This document shows, one piece after another, positions 1 to 6,689 of a DNA stretch of 9,295 nt. The stretch spans positions 1-9,295 of the forward strand of contig JBAQUT010000086.1 of the NCBI GenBank assembly GCA_049297695.1, in the 5' to 3' direction. Position numbers and translations under genes: made by a program. The notes under the pieces are model-generated. The model was not told the origin of the DNA, made no database searches, and was given only the letters and a program-made list of their open reading frames with translations. Origin of the DNA: JACKLD01 sp049297695 (lineage in GTDB: Bacteria; Pseudomonadota; Alphaproteobacteria; UBA2136; UBA6156). How positions within the stretch are numbered: the stretch's first letter is position 1; each line of letters begins with the position of its first letter.

Positions 1-456
1 GTGGTGGCCATTGGCAATTTTGATGGCGTGCACGCGGGCCACCGCAGTTTGTTGGGTGTGGCCAAGGCCCAAGCCGTGGAATGCAACCTGCCGTTGGTAG
101 CGTTGACGTTTGAGCCGCACCCGCGCAGCGTGCTGTTCCCCCATATTCCGTTGCACCGCCTCACCGACGCCCCCACGAAAGCCCGGCTGTTGAAAGAGGC
201 TGGTGCTGATGCCGTGGCGGCGGTGGCGTTTACGTTAAATGTGGCGAGCTGGAGCCCTGAAAGGTTTGTAACCGACGTGTTGGTAACCTGGCTGAAAGCG
301 AAGGTTGTGGTGGTGGGAGACGACTTTGCTTATGGCCATAAAGCGGCAGGTAATACGTTAGCGCTTCAAAGAGATGGAAGGTTTGCGGTAATGGTTCTTC
401 CGCTGTTGAGCGATGCTGGGGGTGTTATTTCTAGCCGGCGTTTGCGCGGAAGTTGA
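1..456 (+). CDS. ribF: RibF, FMN adenylyltransferase (FAD synthetase) domain only; 5' end cut by window, kinase domain absent
   Basis: RibF normally makes FMN from riboflavin (C-terminal kinase) and FAD from FMN (N-terminal adenylyltransferase). The adenylyltransferase signatures are visible in order, numbering from the first codon in the window: GNFDGVHAGH (residues 5–14, the nucleotide-binding HxGH), TFEPHP (36–41), VVVGDDFAYG (103–112) and the closing ISSRRLR (143–149, normally ISSTRIR). The real start lies upstream, because RibF usually has some 15–20 residues before the GNFDGVH motif. A TGA follows two residues after the last motif, whereas family members run to roughly 300 residues and continue through the riboflavin kinase domain. 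No kinase sequence appears in any frame downstream; the DNA becomes AT-rich near position 450. Either this is a decayed pseudogene or a protein cut down to FAD synthesis. The helices that normally close the domain after the ISS motif are also gone, so activity is uncertain. Position just ahead of ileS–lspA agrees with the usual order. Confidence 0.85.
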   Translation: MVAIGNFDGVHAGHRSLLGVAKAQAVECNLPLVALTFEPHPRSVLFPHIPLHRLTDAPTKARLLKEAGADAVAAVAFTLNVASWSPERFVTDVLVTWLKAKVVVVGDDFAYGHKAAGNTLALQRDGRFAVMVLPLLSDAGGVISSRRLRGS

Positions 457-732
457 ACAGCAGTTCAGCATAAATCGTTCCAGCTCGCGGGCATTGCAGA
501 GGCCTATCTTATCACATAGAGATTTCAAGGAAGAATTTTGAAACATTGTTTGGAGAAGTTCTGCGTGAGTCTCCCTAGAATTTTCCAAGTTTATGATAGA
601 CTCTCTGAGACGATCCAGAAGATCCATACGTTCTTGAATATGCTCATTGATAGGCTCAATCGATTGCTTATAGGCGCGTTGGTAGCCTTTGTCGCGCCAC
701 GAAGGAAGAGAGGCATCTTTTTGAAAAGACAT
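358..732 (-). CDS. Small hypothetical helical protein in AT-rich insert
   Basis: This is an unrecognised 124-residue reading frame pointing away from ileS. Residues 1 to about 92 are encoded by the AT-rich DNA between ribF and ileS and look like a genuine protein: charged and amphipathic, with a probable helix or coiled coil around residues 25–65 (for example ERMDLLDRLRES, then INLENSRETHAELLQ). The last ~33 residues are read antisense through the 3' end of ribF, are rich in Ser, Pro, Asn, Arg and Lys, and look like accidental extension. The frame may therefore be an older gene that lost its own stop when it was joined to ribF. The start at 732 is the first ATG, with a modest purine stretch (AGAGA) directly upstream. 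A perfect TTGACA lies upstream at 761–766. There is no signal peptide or membrane segment. It could also be non-coding; its composition and helical pattern are the only support. Confidence 0.45.
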   Translation of the reverse strand: MSFQKDASLPSWRDKGYQRAYKQSIEPINEHIQERMDLLDRLRESIINLENSRETHAELLQTMFQNSSLKSLCDKIGLCNARELERFMLNCCSTSAQTPARNNTPSIAQQRKNHYRKPSISLKR

Positions 733-826
733 TTCTCTAGATGATGTTTTGCGATGAAAATGTCAAGAGGGGCTGACAACGGAGTGATTATTCGTTAGGG
801 TGCGGGGCTTAGTAGGGAGTTTTACC
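733..826. promoter_or_regulatory. Divergent intergenic region between the small minus-strand ORF and ileS
   Basis: This 94-base gap should hold the promoters for both directions. On the minus strand a perfect TTGACA occupies 766–761, but the best-spaced -10 (CATCTA, 743–738, 17-base spacer) is poor and would put transcription almost at the start codon. On the plus strand two weak options exist for ileS: TCAAGA (763–768) with GATTAT (786–791) at 17 bases, or CTGACA (773–778) with TAGGGT (796–801) at 17 bases. The ileS ribosome site AGGGAG is at 814–819, seven bases before the ATG. I see no long leader, T-box or attenuator hairpin. Confidence 0.35.
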
Positions 827-3715
827 ATGAATAAACCAGTCCAGCCCGCCGCTGAAAAAAGCCCGTTTGCCGATACGTTGCGCCTGCCGAAAACCGACTT
901 CCCCATGCGGGCGGGCTTGCCCGTGCAAGAACCCCAATGGGTGAAGCGCTGGCTGGACGAAGACGTGTACGGCAAACTGCGGGCCAAACGTGTGGCGGAA
1001 AAAGCCCCCAAATACATTGTGCACCTTGGCCCGCCGTACGCCAACGGGAACTTCCACATGGGCCATGCCCTTACCTACGTGCTGAAAGACTTGATTGTGC
1101 GCAGTAAGTTTATGGCGGGGTTTGATAGCCCCTACGCCCCCGGCTGGGATTGCCACGGCCTGCCCATTGAGTGGAAAATTGAAACCGAATTGCGGGATAA
1201 CAAGCAAACCAAGCACGATATTAGCCTAAAAGACCTGCGTGCCCGCTGCCGCGCCTATGCGGACAAATGGATTGCCGTGCAGAAGGCCGAATGGCAGCGC
1301 TTGGGGGCGATTGGGGATTGGGACCGCCCCTACAAAACCATGGACAAAGCCAACGAGGCGGGCATTGTGGCGGAGCTGGGCAAAATGGTTCAGCGGGGCA
1401 TGGTGTACCGAGGTTTGCGCAGCACATTGTGGAGCTGGGCGGAAGAAACTGCTCTGGCGGAAGCGGAGGTGGAATACAAAGACGTGGTGAGCACGGCGGT
1501 GTATGTGGCGTTGCCGTTGTTGAATAATGATTTTGGAAATTGGCCAGGCCAAAGTCATCTGGTTATCTGGACAACAACGCCATGGACACTCCCTGCCAAC
1601 CGCGCCGTGGCGTTGAAAGCGGATGAAGATTACACGGGCATTGAAGTTGACGGTAAAGGGATTTACTGGGTCGCAAAAGACCTTGCTGAATCGTTCTGTA
1701 CAGCCGTGGGAATCCCTTTTAAAACGACAGAGAATCTTCCAGCAAAGGCCTTGATAGGTCAGCGTGTGGTTCACCCTCTCTACGAAGGTGTTTCTGGCCC
1801 TGTGGTGGAAGGCTTCCACGTCACCACCGACAGTGGTACGGGCTTGGTGCACATTGCCCCTGCTCATGGTCAGGAAGACTTTCAGATTGGGCAACAATTT
1901 GGGTTGGATGTTACCTGTCCTGTGATGGGAGATGGGCGTTATGTACATGCACTACCTGATTTACCGATTACAAAAGTTCAATTGGCAGGCAAGCTGATTT
2001 GGAAAGCCCAAAAAGAGATTTTGGCTGAGCTGGAAGCCACGGGCAAACTGCTGAAGGCGTACGATTACCCCCACAGCTACCCCATCAGTTGGCGGAGTAA
2101 GAAGGAACTTATTTTCCGCACCACGCACCAATGGTTTGTGGATTTGGATGGCGCCAAGGTGCCCGAAACGGGGAAAAGCATCCGCGAGAGCAGCTTGGAT
2201 TGCATCTACGCCACCAGTGGTAACAGGGGCGTGAATTGGGTGCCCGCCACGGGCCAAAACCGTATTGGCGAGATGATCAAACACCGCCCCGATTGGTGCA
2301 TTAGCCGTCAGCGGGCATGGGGCGTGCCGATTACCATCTTTGAAGTTCCTGGGGAAAAATTTGAGAATGTTAATGGAATAATAAACGGCATTATAACAGA
2401 TAAAGATGTTTGGAATCGTGTCGTAACATTCGTATCTCAAGAAGGTATTGATGCTTGGAATGATAGGATTGAACAGGGTCGATTAACAGAATTCTTCCCA
2501 GATGGATGGCTTCAGAGTCGGGGGATTCAAGTTAATGATTTAATTCCAGTGACCGACATTTTGGACGTGTGGTTTGACAGCGGCACCACCCACGCCCACG
2601 TGTTGCGGGCGGATGGGGCCGAGGGCCAGCGCTTCCACCGCGCCGATGGCAAACGCCCCGCCGATTTGTACCAAGAAGGCTCCGACCAGCACCGCGGGTG
2701 GTTCCACTCCGCCATGCTGACCAGCGTGGCCAACTACGGGGATGCGCCGTACGAAAACGTGGTGACCAGCGGGTTTGTGGTGGATGGTGAAGGTCGCAAG
2801 TTCAGCAAAAGCCTTGGCAATGGCGTAGAGCCCAGCCAGTTGTGGGACAAACTGGGTATGGACATTGTGCGTCTGTGGGTTTCGGCCAGCGATTACAGCG
2901 AGGATATCCGTTATTCGCCCACCATCATGGACGGTATGAGCGAGGCGTATCGCCGCTTCCGGAATACCTTCCGGTGGTTGTTGGGGAATTTGAACGGTTG
3001 GGATAAACAACCTGTGGCTTATGCCGATTTGCCCGAGCTGGAGCAGTACATGCTGCACCGTTTGGCGGATGTGTTGACCAAAGTGCGCGGGCATATGGAT
3101 GCGTACCAATTCCACAAGGCCTACCGCGAGCTGTACGAGTTTTGCGGCGGAGATTTGAGCAACTTCTACTTTGATGTGCGCAAAGACGTGTTGTACTGCG
3201 ACCCCTTGAGCAGCAAGGAACGCCGCGGGTGCCTCACGGTGCTGGATATCATCCTCCGTGCGTTGGTTACCCACTTGGCGCCCATTCTCTCCTTCACGTG
3301 CGATGAAGTGTGGCGGAATTACGGGAACAAGGATTCCGTTCATTTGGAAACGTTTGTAAATGTAGAAGTTGTATCTTCAGCAGATTTTGAAATGCGTTGG
3401 GAAGAAATTCGTAATGCTCGTAATGAGATTAATATTGGTTTGGAAAAATTACGTGCAGAGGGCAAGATTGGTAGTAATTTAGATGCAAAAGTCATATTGC
3501 CCTCTAACTATCGAAATATATCTGCATATAGTAACCTTGGTACTATTCGTGAAGCATTGAATGTGAGTGATGTTATCGTTGGTGATACAGACTCCTTAAT
3601 TGTTACGAAGCATGAAGGCCACAAATGCCCCCGTTGCTGGCGGTATTACGATGTGTTGAAAACCGACGTGTGTGCCCGTTGCGACGACGCCTTGACCGAA
3701 GCGAAAGCGGGATAA
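827..3715 (+). CDS. ileS: Isoleucyl-tRNA synthetase
   Basis: Class I cytoplasmic enzyme that charges tRNA-Ile with isoleucine and hydrolyses misacylated valine. It has 962 residues, normal for bacterial IleS. Motifs in order are HMGH at residues 77–80 (HIGH site, within PPYANGNFHMGHA), DCHGLPIE just after it, the editing-domain TTTPWTLPANRA (249–260), the editing-pocket HIAPAHGQEDF ending near D351, SRQRAWGVP, DVWFDSG around 580–586, KFSKS at 658–662 (KMSKS loop), and a C-terminal zinc knuckle with cysteines 934, 937, 949 and 952. I chose the ATG at 827 over an upstream in-frame GTG at 800 because AGGGAG (814–819) sits seven bases before it. The stop overlaps the next start as TAATG, implying coupling. 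The base composition is patchy: about 2341–2550 and 3340–3610 are much more AT-rich (near 35–40% GC by hand count) than the flanking parts (over 60–70% in places), with different codon choice but an intact reading frame and normal domain order. Confidence 0.98.
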   Translation: MNKPVQPAAEKSPFADTLRLPKTDFPMRAGLPVQEPQWVKRWLDEDVYGKLRAKRVAEKAPKYIVHLGPPYANGNFHMGHALTYVLKDLIVRSKFMAGFDSPYAPGWDCHGLPIEWKIETELRDNKQTKHDISLKDLRARCRAYADKWIAVQKAEWQRLGAIGDWDRPYKTMDKANEAGIVAELGKMVQRGMVYRGLRSTLWSWAEETALAEAEVEYKDVVSTAVYVALPLLNNDFGNWPGQSHLVIWTTTPWTLPANRAVALKADEDYTGIEVDGKGIYWVAKDLAESFCTAVGIPFKTTENLPAKALIGQRVVHPLYEGVSGPVVEGFHVTTDSGTGLVHIAPAHGQEDFQIGQQFGLDVTCPVMGDGRYVHALPDLPITKVQLAGKLIWKAQKEILAELEATGKLLKAYDYPHSYPISWRSKKELIFRTTHQWFVDLDGAKVPETGKSIRESSLDCIYATSGNRGVNWVPATGQNRIGEMIKHRPDWCISRQRAWGVPITIFEVPGEKFENVNGIINGIITDKDVWNRVVTFVSQEGIDAWNDRIEQGRLTEFFPDGWLQSRGIQVNDLIPVTDILDVWFDSGTTHAHVLRADGAEGQRFHRADGKRPADLYQEGSDQHRGWFHSAMLTSVANYGDAPYENVVTSGFVVDGEGRKFSKSLGNGVEPSQLWDKLGMDIVRLWVSASDYSEDIRYSPTIMDGMSEAYRRFRNTFRWLLGNLNGWDKQPVAYADLPELEQYMLHRLADVLTKVRGHMDAYQFHKAYRELYEFCGGDLSNFYFDVRKDVLYCDPLSSKERRGCLTVLDIILRALVTHLAPILSFTCDEVWRNYGNKDSVHLETFVNVEVVSSADFEMRWEEIRNARNEINIGLEKLRAEGKIGSNLDAKVILPSNYRNISAYSNLGTIREALNVSDVIVGDTDSLIVTKHEGHKCPRCWRYYDVLKTDVCARCDDALTEAKAG

Positions 3716-4410
3716 TGGCCGAGATGGAAACCCGCGAAGTGTTTTTGCCCGCCGAGGTGTTGGATGCGTGTCTGGATAATTGGGACACCGCCGACGACGA
3801 AGCGCTGGCCAAAGCCGTGGGCGAAAGCATGGAGCACGCCTACTGGCATTGGCGCTGGGTGTTGGCCGTGCGGGCTCATCGGTGCCGTTTGGTGGTGGTG
3901 CAGGGGCGGGATGCCGCGGGCAAAGATATGGACGTGCATTATCAGCTGGGCGATGTGTTTACGTTGAGCGGCTGGCACCCCGAGCGGGCCATGGTGGAAG
4001 CCCAGAAAATGCTGAGTGAATCTGGCGATGGCCTGACGTTTGACTTACCCGTAGATGCCGACATGCTGGACGAATGGAACAAGCTGGCCGCTACCCATGA
4101 ACTGGAAGCTGATAACGCGCTGGAAATACTGGCCACCGCCATGGTGCTGATGGACGCCGCCCACGACGAGTACGTGGCGGAACTGGGCGAAAGTTTTTAC
4201 ATTGCCACCCGTGGCCAAGAGCGGGATTTGCGGTTGCTGGTGCAAGAGGAGGCGGGGCAATGGAGCCTTTCCACCGTGCAGGTGATGGATAAGGTGGGCA
4301 CGGTGAACGATGTGCATATTCATATGACCCCCAGCGACGATGCCCGCAAGCCCGTGCCCGTGGCCTTTGCGCCCGTGGAAGACCCGGATGCGGAGGAGCT
4401 GTTGGCATGA
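3715..4410 (+). CDS. Hypothetical acidic protein between ileS and lspA
   Basis: I do not recognise this 231-residue protein. It has no signal peptide or membrane helix and is strongly acidic, so it is probably cytoplasmic. Visible points are an aromatic/histidine cluster HAYWHWRW (41–48) followed by an amphipathic strand-like stretch, a P-loop-like GRDAAGKD (64–71), an Ala/Leu-rich helical middle (about 115–155), a Thr/His patch VNDVHIHMTP (198–207), and an acidic, Pro/Ala-rich tail. The start at 3715 shares bases with the ileS stop (TAATG), and a second in-frame ATG follows at 3724. An open frame reaches back to 3625, but that part only shadows the ileS zinc knuckle. Its own stop overlaps the lspA start (ATGA), and GGAGGAG near its 3' end is the lspA ribosome site. 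Codon use matches the flanking operon, so it looks resident rather than recently acquired. Coupling on both sides suggests fixed co-expression with ileS and lspA, but says nothing certain about its job. Confidence 0.85.
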   Translation: MAEMETREVFLPAEVLDACLDNWDTADDEALAKAVGESMEHAYWHWRWVLAVRAHRCRLVVVQGRDAAGKDMDVHYQLGDVFTLSGWHPERAMVEAQKMLSESGDGLTFDLPVDADMLDEWNKLAATHELEADNALEILATAMVLMDAAHDEYVAELGESFYIATRGQERDLRLLVQEEAGQWSLSTVQVMDKVGTVNDVHIHMTPSDDARKPVPVAFAPVEDPDAEELLA

Positions 4411-4889
4411 TGTATCTGTTCAACCGTCAAACAGGCCTGATGATTGCCGCCTTGGTGCTGCTGCTGGATGCCATAACCAAAGGTTGGGTGTTGGAACATC
4501 GATTTGAGTTGCCTTTCAGCGTAGTAGATGGCTGGCTGGCCATGGTGCTGGCGTGGAATCGGGGCATGAGCTTTAGTTTGCTGAACGATGCGGGACATTG
4601 GGGACCGTGGGTGCTGGGCGGCATTGCCGTGGCGGCCTCCGCATGGTTTGTGCATTGGCTGGGCGAAAGCAAGCATATACTGCACCAGCTGGGGTTGGGG
4701 CTGATTATCGGCGGGGCGGTGGGGAACTTGCTGGACCGTATCCAGCACGGCGCAGTGGTGGATTTTATTTTATTTTACCATGGTGAGTGGGCATTCCCCG
4801 CGTTTAACGTGGCGGATAGTGCCATCAGCGTGGGGGTGGTGGTTTTGTTGGCCCACGCTTTGTGGTACAACACACCCAACAACGCTTAA
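4407..4889 (+). CDS. lspA: Lipoprotein signal peptidase (signal peptidase II)
   Basis: Inner-membrane aspartyl protease that cleaves the signal peptide of diacylglyceryl-modified prolipoproteins just before the lipobox cysteine. The 160 residues fit the family length. Four hydrophobic segments are visible at about 10–26, 63–82, 93–109 and 138–153. Family motifs are D21 in LDAITK, N51 in WNRGMSFSLLN, GGAVGNLLDR (102–111), VVDF with D119, and FNVAD with D137. D119 and D137 are 18 residues apart, as in the E. coli catalytic pair D123/D141. Two consecutive ATG codons (4407 and 4410) could both serve; GGAGGAG at 4392–4398 favours either one. The start overlaps the upstream stop as ATGA. An obvious substrate, a small lipoprotein, is encoded 18 bases downstream. 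Confidence 0.97.
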   Translation: MMYLFNRQTGLMIAALVLLLDAITKGWVLEHRFELPFSVVDGWLAMVLAWNRGMSFSLLNDAGHWGPWVLGGIAVAASAWFVHWLGESKHILHQLGLGLIIGGAVGNLLDRIQHGAVVDFILFYHGEWAFPAFNVADSAISVGVVVLLAHALWYNTPNNA

Positions 4890-4907
4890 AAAAGGGGAGA
4901 ACGGGGC

Positions 4908-5309
4908 ATGCGTTACGTACTGATGGCAAGTGTGATGGTGGTCTTGGCCGCCTGCGGTGGCACCAAACTGTTGGGCAGCCGCACCCCGCCGGATGAAACG
5001 CAGGTGATTGACGGGCCAAGCCTGGCGTTGCCCCCCGACTTCAACCTGAAACCCCCGACCGAAGGGGATGACTACGAAGCCATGCTGGGCGCCCAAAAAA
5101 CCCGCGAGGCCCAAGCCCTGATTTTGGGCGGCTCCGTAACCCCCACGATGGTGATGGGCGTGAGCGCCACCGACCAATGGTTGGTGCAGCAGGCAGGCAC
5201 AGCGGATACGAGCATTCGTGACCAGTTGAAGGCCGATGCCGCAGCCCCCAAACCCGAAGCGGAAAAAACGTTTTGGGAACGGATTATGGGTAAAAAGAGC
5301 AAGGAATAA
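4908..5309 (+). CDS. Small envelope lipoprotein, DUF3035/BamF-like
   Basis: Predicted 133-residue lipoprotein. The N-terminus is a short signal with a clear lipobox LAAC at residues 13–16, so Cys16 would be lipidated and become the first residue after LspA cleavage. After the cysteine comes a pattern typical of alphaproteobacterial DUF3035 proteins (BamF in Caulobacter, a subunit of the outer-membrane assembly complex): a PPDETQVIDG stretch, then SLALPPDFNLKPP (38–50). The middle is Ala/Gln/Thr-rich and low in hydrophobicity. The C-terminus has a charged Ala/Pro/Lys stretch and ends in FWERIMGKKSKE. AGGGGAG at about 4893–4899 precedes the ATG by eight bases. It lies 18 bases after lspA and 3 bases before the M16 gene, the neighbourhood expected for this family. 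The DUF3035 assignment rests on motif memory and context, not on a search; the lipoprotein call itself is strong. Confidence 0.82.
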   Translation: MRYVLMASVMVVLAACGGTKLLGSRTPPDETQVIDGPSLALPPDFNLKPPTEGDDYEAMLGAQKTREAQALILGGSVTPTMVMGVSATDQWLVQQAGTADTSIRDQLKADAAAPKPEAEKTFWERIMGKKSKE

Positions 5310-5312
5310 GCC

Positions 5313-6689
5313 ATGAACCTCTGGCGCATTGCAGCACTGGTAGGGGGTTTGGTGATAGCAGGAGAAAGTAACGCCATGGAGATTCAAAGTACCAAACTGG
5401 ACAACGGTATGAACGTGGTGGTGGTGCCCGATCACCGTGCCCCCGTGGTGGTGCACAGTGTGTGGTACACCGTGGGCAGTATGGATGAAGAAACGGGTCA
5501 TACGGGCCTTAGCCACATGTTGGAACACATGATGTTTAAGGGCACCGACAAATACCCCTACCAAGCCATGGACAAATTAGTACAACGCAACGGCGGCCAG
5601 CAAAACGCCTTTACCAGCCGGGATATGACGGCTTATCACCAAACCATCGTGAAGGATAAACTGCCCCTGATGATGGACTTGGAAGCCGATCGGATGCGGG
5701 GCTTGAAAATCACCGAAGCCTTGTTGAAGCCAGAAAAAGATGTGGTGCTGGAAGAACGCCGCATGCGTACCGACAGCAAGCCCCAAAGCCGCTTTTTTGA
5801 AGAGCTGATTAAAGTGCACTACCCCAGCCATACCTATGGCAACCCTGTGATTGGTTGGGAAGGGGATATTCAGGCCTACAGCTTGCCCCCCATGCTGGCA
5901 TGGTACCGCAAGCACTACGCCCCCAACAATGCCACGTTGCTGGTGGTGGGAGACGTGACGCTGGAAAGCGTGTTGCCCGAAGCCCAAAAAACCTACGGCA
6001 CTGTTGCCGCCCAAGCCGATGTACCAAGCCGTACCGTAGCTGTGGAGCCTGCCCGCATGGCGCCTTTGGTGCACACCAAAGTGGATGGCGATGTTCAGGT
6101 GCCTGTGTATTATAAAATCTTCCGTGCCCCTAGCCTGTTCCAAGGTGTGGCCGGTGCCAAACCTGTGGTAGCGGATGTGGTGGCGTTGAGGGTGCTGGCC
6201 GAAATTTTGGGGGGTGGCGATGCTGCCCGCTTGTACCAAAGTTTGGTGGTGAACCAGCACTTGGCCGATGCTGCCAGTGCGGATATGGATATGATAAGCG
6301 CGGCGGAAAGCAGTATGGATATTTTTGTGTCGCCCAAGGTGGAAACACCGTTGGACACGATTGAATCCGCTGTGAATGCCGAGATAGAAAAACTGAAAAC
6401 AACTGCGGTGGATGAGGGCGAGCTTCGTCGCGCCAAGGCCAGCATTATGGCCGATGTGATTTACGCCCAAGATGACAATGACACATTGATGTATCAGGTA
6501 GGAAGCTGGATGTTGGCAGGTGGGAAGCCCCAAGAATTCACCATGTGGCATGATGCCCTGCGCGCTGTAACCGCGGCCGACGTGCAGCGTGTGGCCCAAG
6601 CGTACTTGGTGCCCAACGGCAGCACCTTGGGCGTGTTGGTGAACAACATCAAGCAGCTTGGTGCGTTAAGCAGCACGGTGGCAAAATGA
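5313..6689 (+). CDS. Exported M16 family zinc metallopeptidase (insulinase/pitrilysin type)
   Basis: Zinc protease of 458 residues, the length of a single two-lobed M16 subunit. The N-terminus has a hydrophobic signal (about 3–17) with a probable cut after SNA (residues 19–21), placing the enzyme in the periplasm. The inverted zinc motif HMLEH is at 68–72 (H68, H72 ligands, E71 catalytic base) within LSHMLEHMMFKGT. The third ligand is a Glu in VVLEERRMR, most likely E148, about 75 residues on as the family requires. NAFTSRDMTAYH (98–109) and the GGGDAARLYQSLV stretch of the second lobe are also typical. AAGGA at 5301–5305, inside the end of the lipoprotein gene, is the ribosome site. The stop overlaps the next start as ATGA. 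In many Alphaproteobacteria a second, often inactive, M16 copy follows directly; here it does not, so this subunit may act as a homodimer or with a partner encoded elsewhere. The substrate is unknown. Confidence 0.95.
   Translation: MNLWRIAALVGGLVIAGESNAMEIQSTKLDNGMNVVVVPDHRAPVVVHSVWYTVGSMDEETGHTGLSHMLEHMMFKGTDKYPYQAMDKLVQRNGGQQNAFTSRDMTAYHQTIVKDKLPLMMDLEADRMRGLKITEALLKPEKDVVLEERRMRTDSKPQSRFFEELIKVHYPSHTYGNPVIGWEGDIQAYSLPPMLAWYRKHYAPNNATLLVVGDVTLESVLPEAQKTYGTVAAQADVPSRTVAVEPARMAPLVHTKVDGDVQVPVYYKIFRAPSLFQGVAGAKPVVADVVALRVLAEILGGGDAARLYQSLVVNQHLADAASADMDMISAAESSMDIFVSPKVETPLDTIESAVNAEIEKLKTTAVDEGELRRAKASIMADVIYAQDDNDTLMYQVGSWMLAGGKPQEFTMWHDALRAVTAADVQRVAQAYLVPNGSTLGVLVNNIKQLGALSSTVAK

Noticed and set aside
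538..779. Plus-strand (538–744) and second minus-strand (591–779) ORFs in the insert
   Set aside because: Both overlap the more protein-like 732–358 frame, have no convincing ribosome site, and have unbalanced composition typical of shadow frames.
800..826. GTG at 800 as the ileS start
   Set aside because: The AGGGAG ribosome site at 814–819 lies after it and is well placed for ATG 827; the nine extra residues are not typical of IleS.
457..826. T-box or other riboswitch upstream of ileS
   Set aside because: No T-box sequence, antiterminator or terminator hairpin is visible, and T-boxes are not expected in Proteobacteria.
1226..1948. Long minus-strand open frame of 240 codons inside ileS
   Set aside because: It is fully antisense to a clear ileS; its His/Arg/Val-rich composition is the usual shadow of GC-rich codons. 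The same applies to the other long antisense frames (2540–3343, 4770–5564, 5577–6599).
3625..3714. Upstream ATG at 3625 for the unknown gene
   Set aside because: The extension overlaps the ileS zinc-knuckle codons and is Arg/Cys-rich shadow sequence; the TAATG start at 3715 is the natural coupled start.
3892..3930. Calling the ileS–lspA intervening gene a polyphosphate kinase 2
   Set aside because: Only the GRDAAGK loop resembles that family; the downstream lid and Walker B motifs are absent, and the loop is preceded by an unrelated N-terminus.
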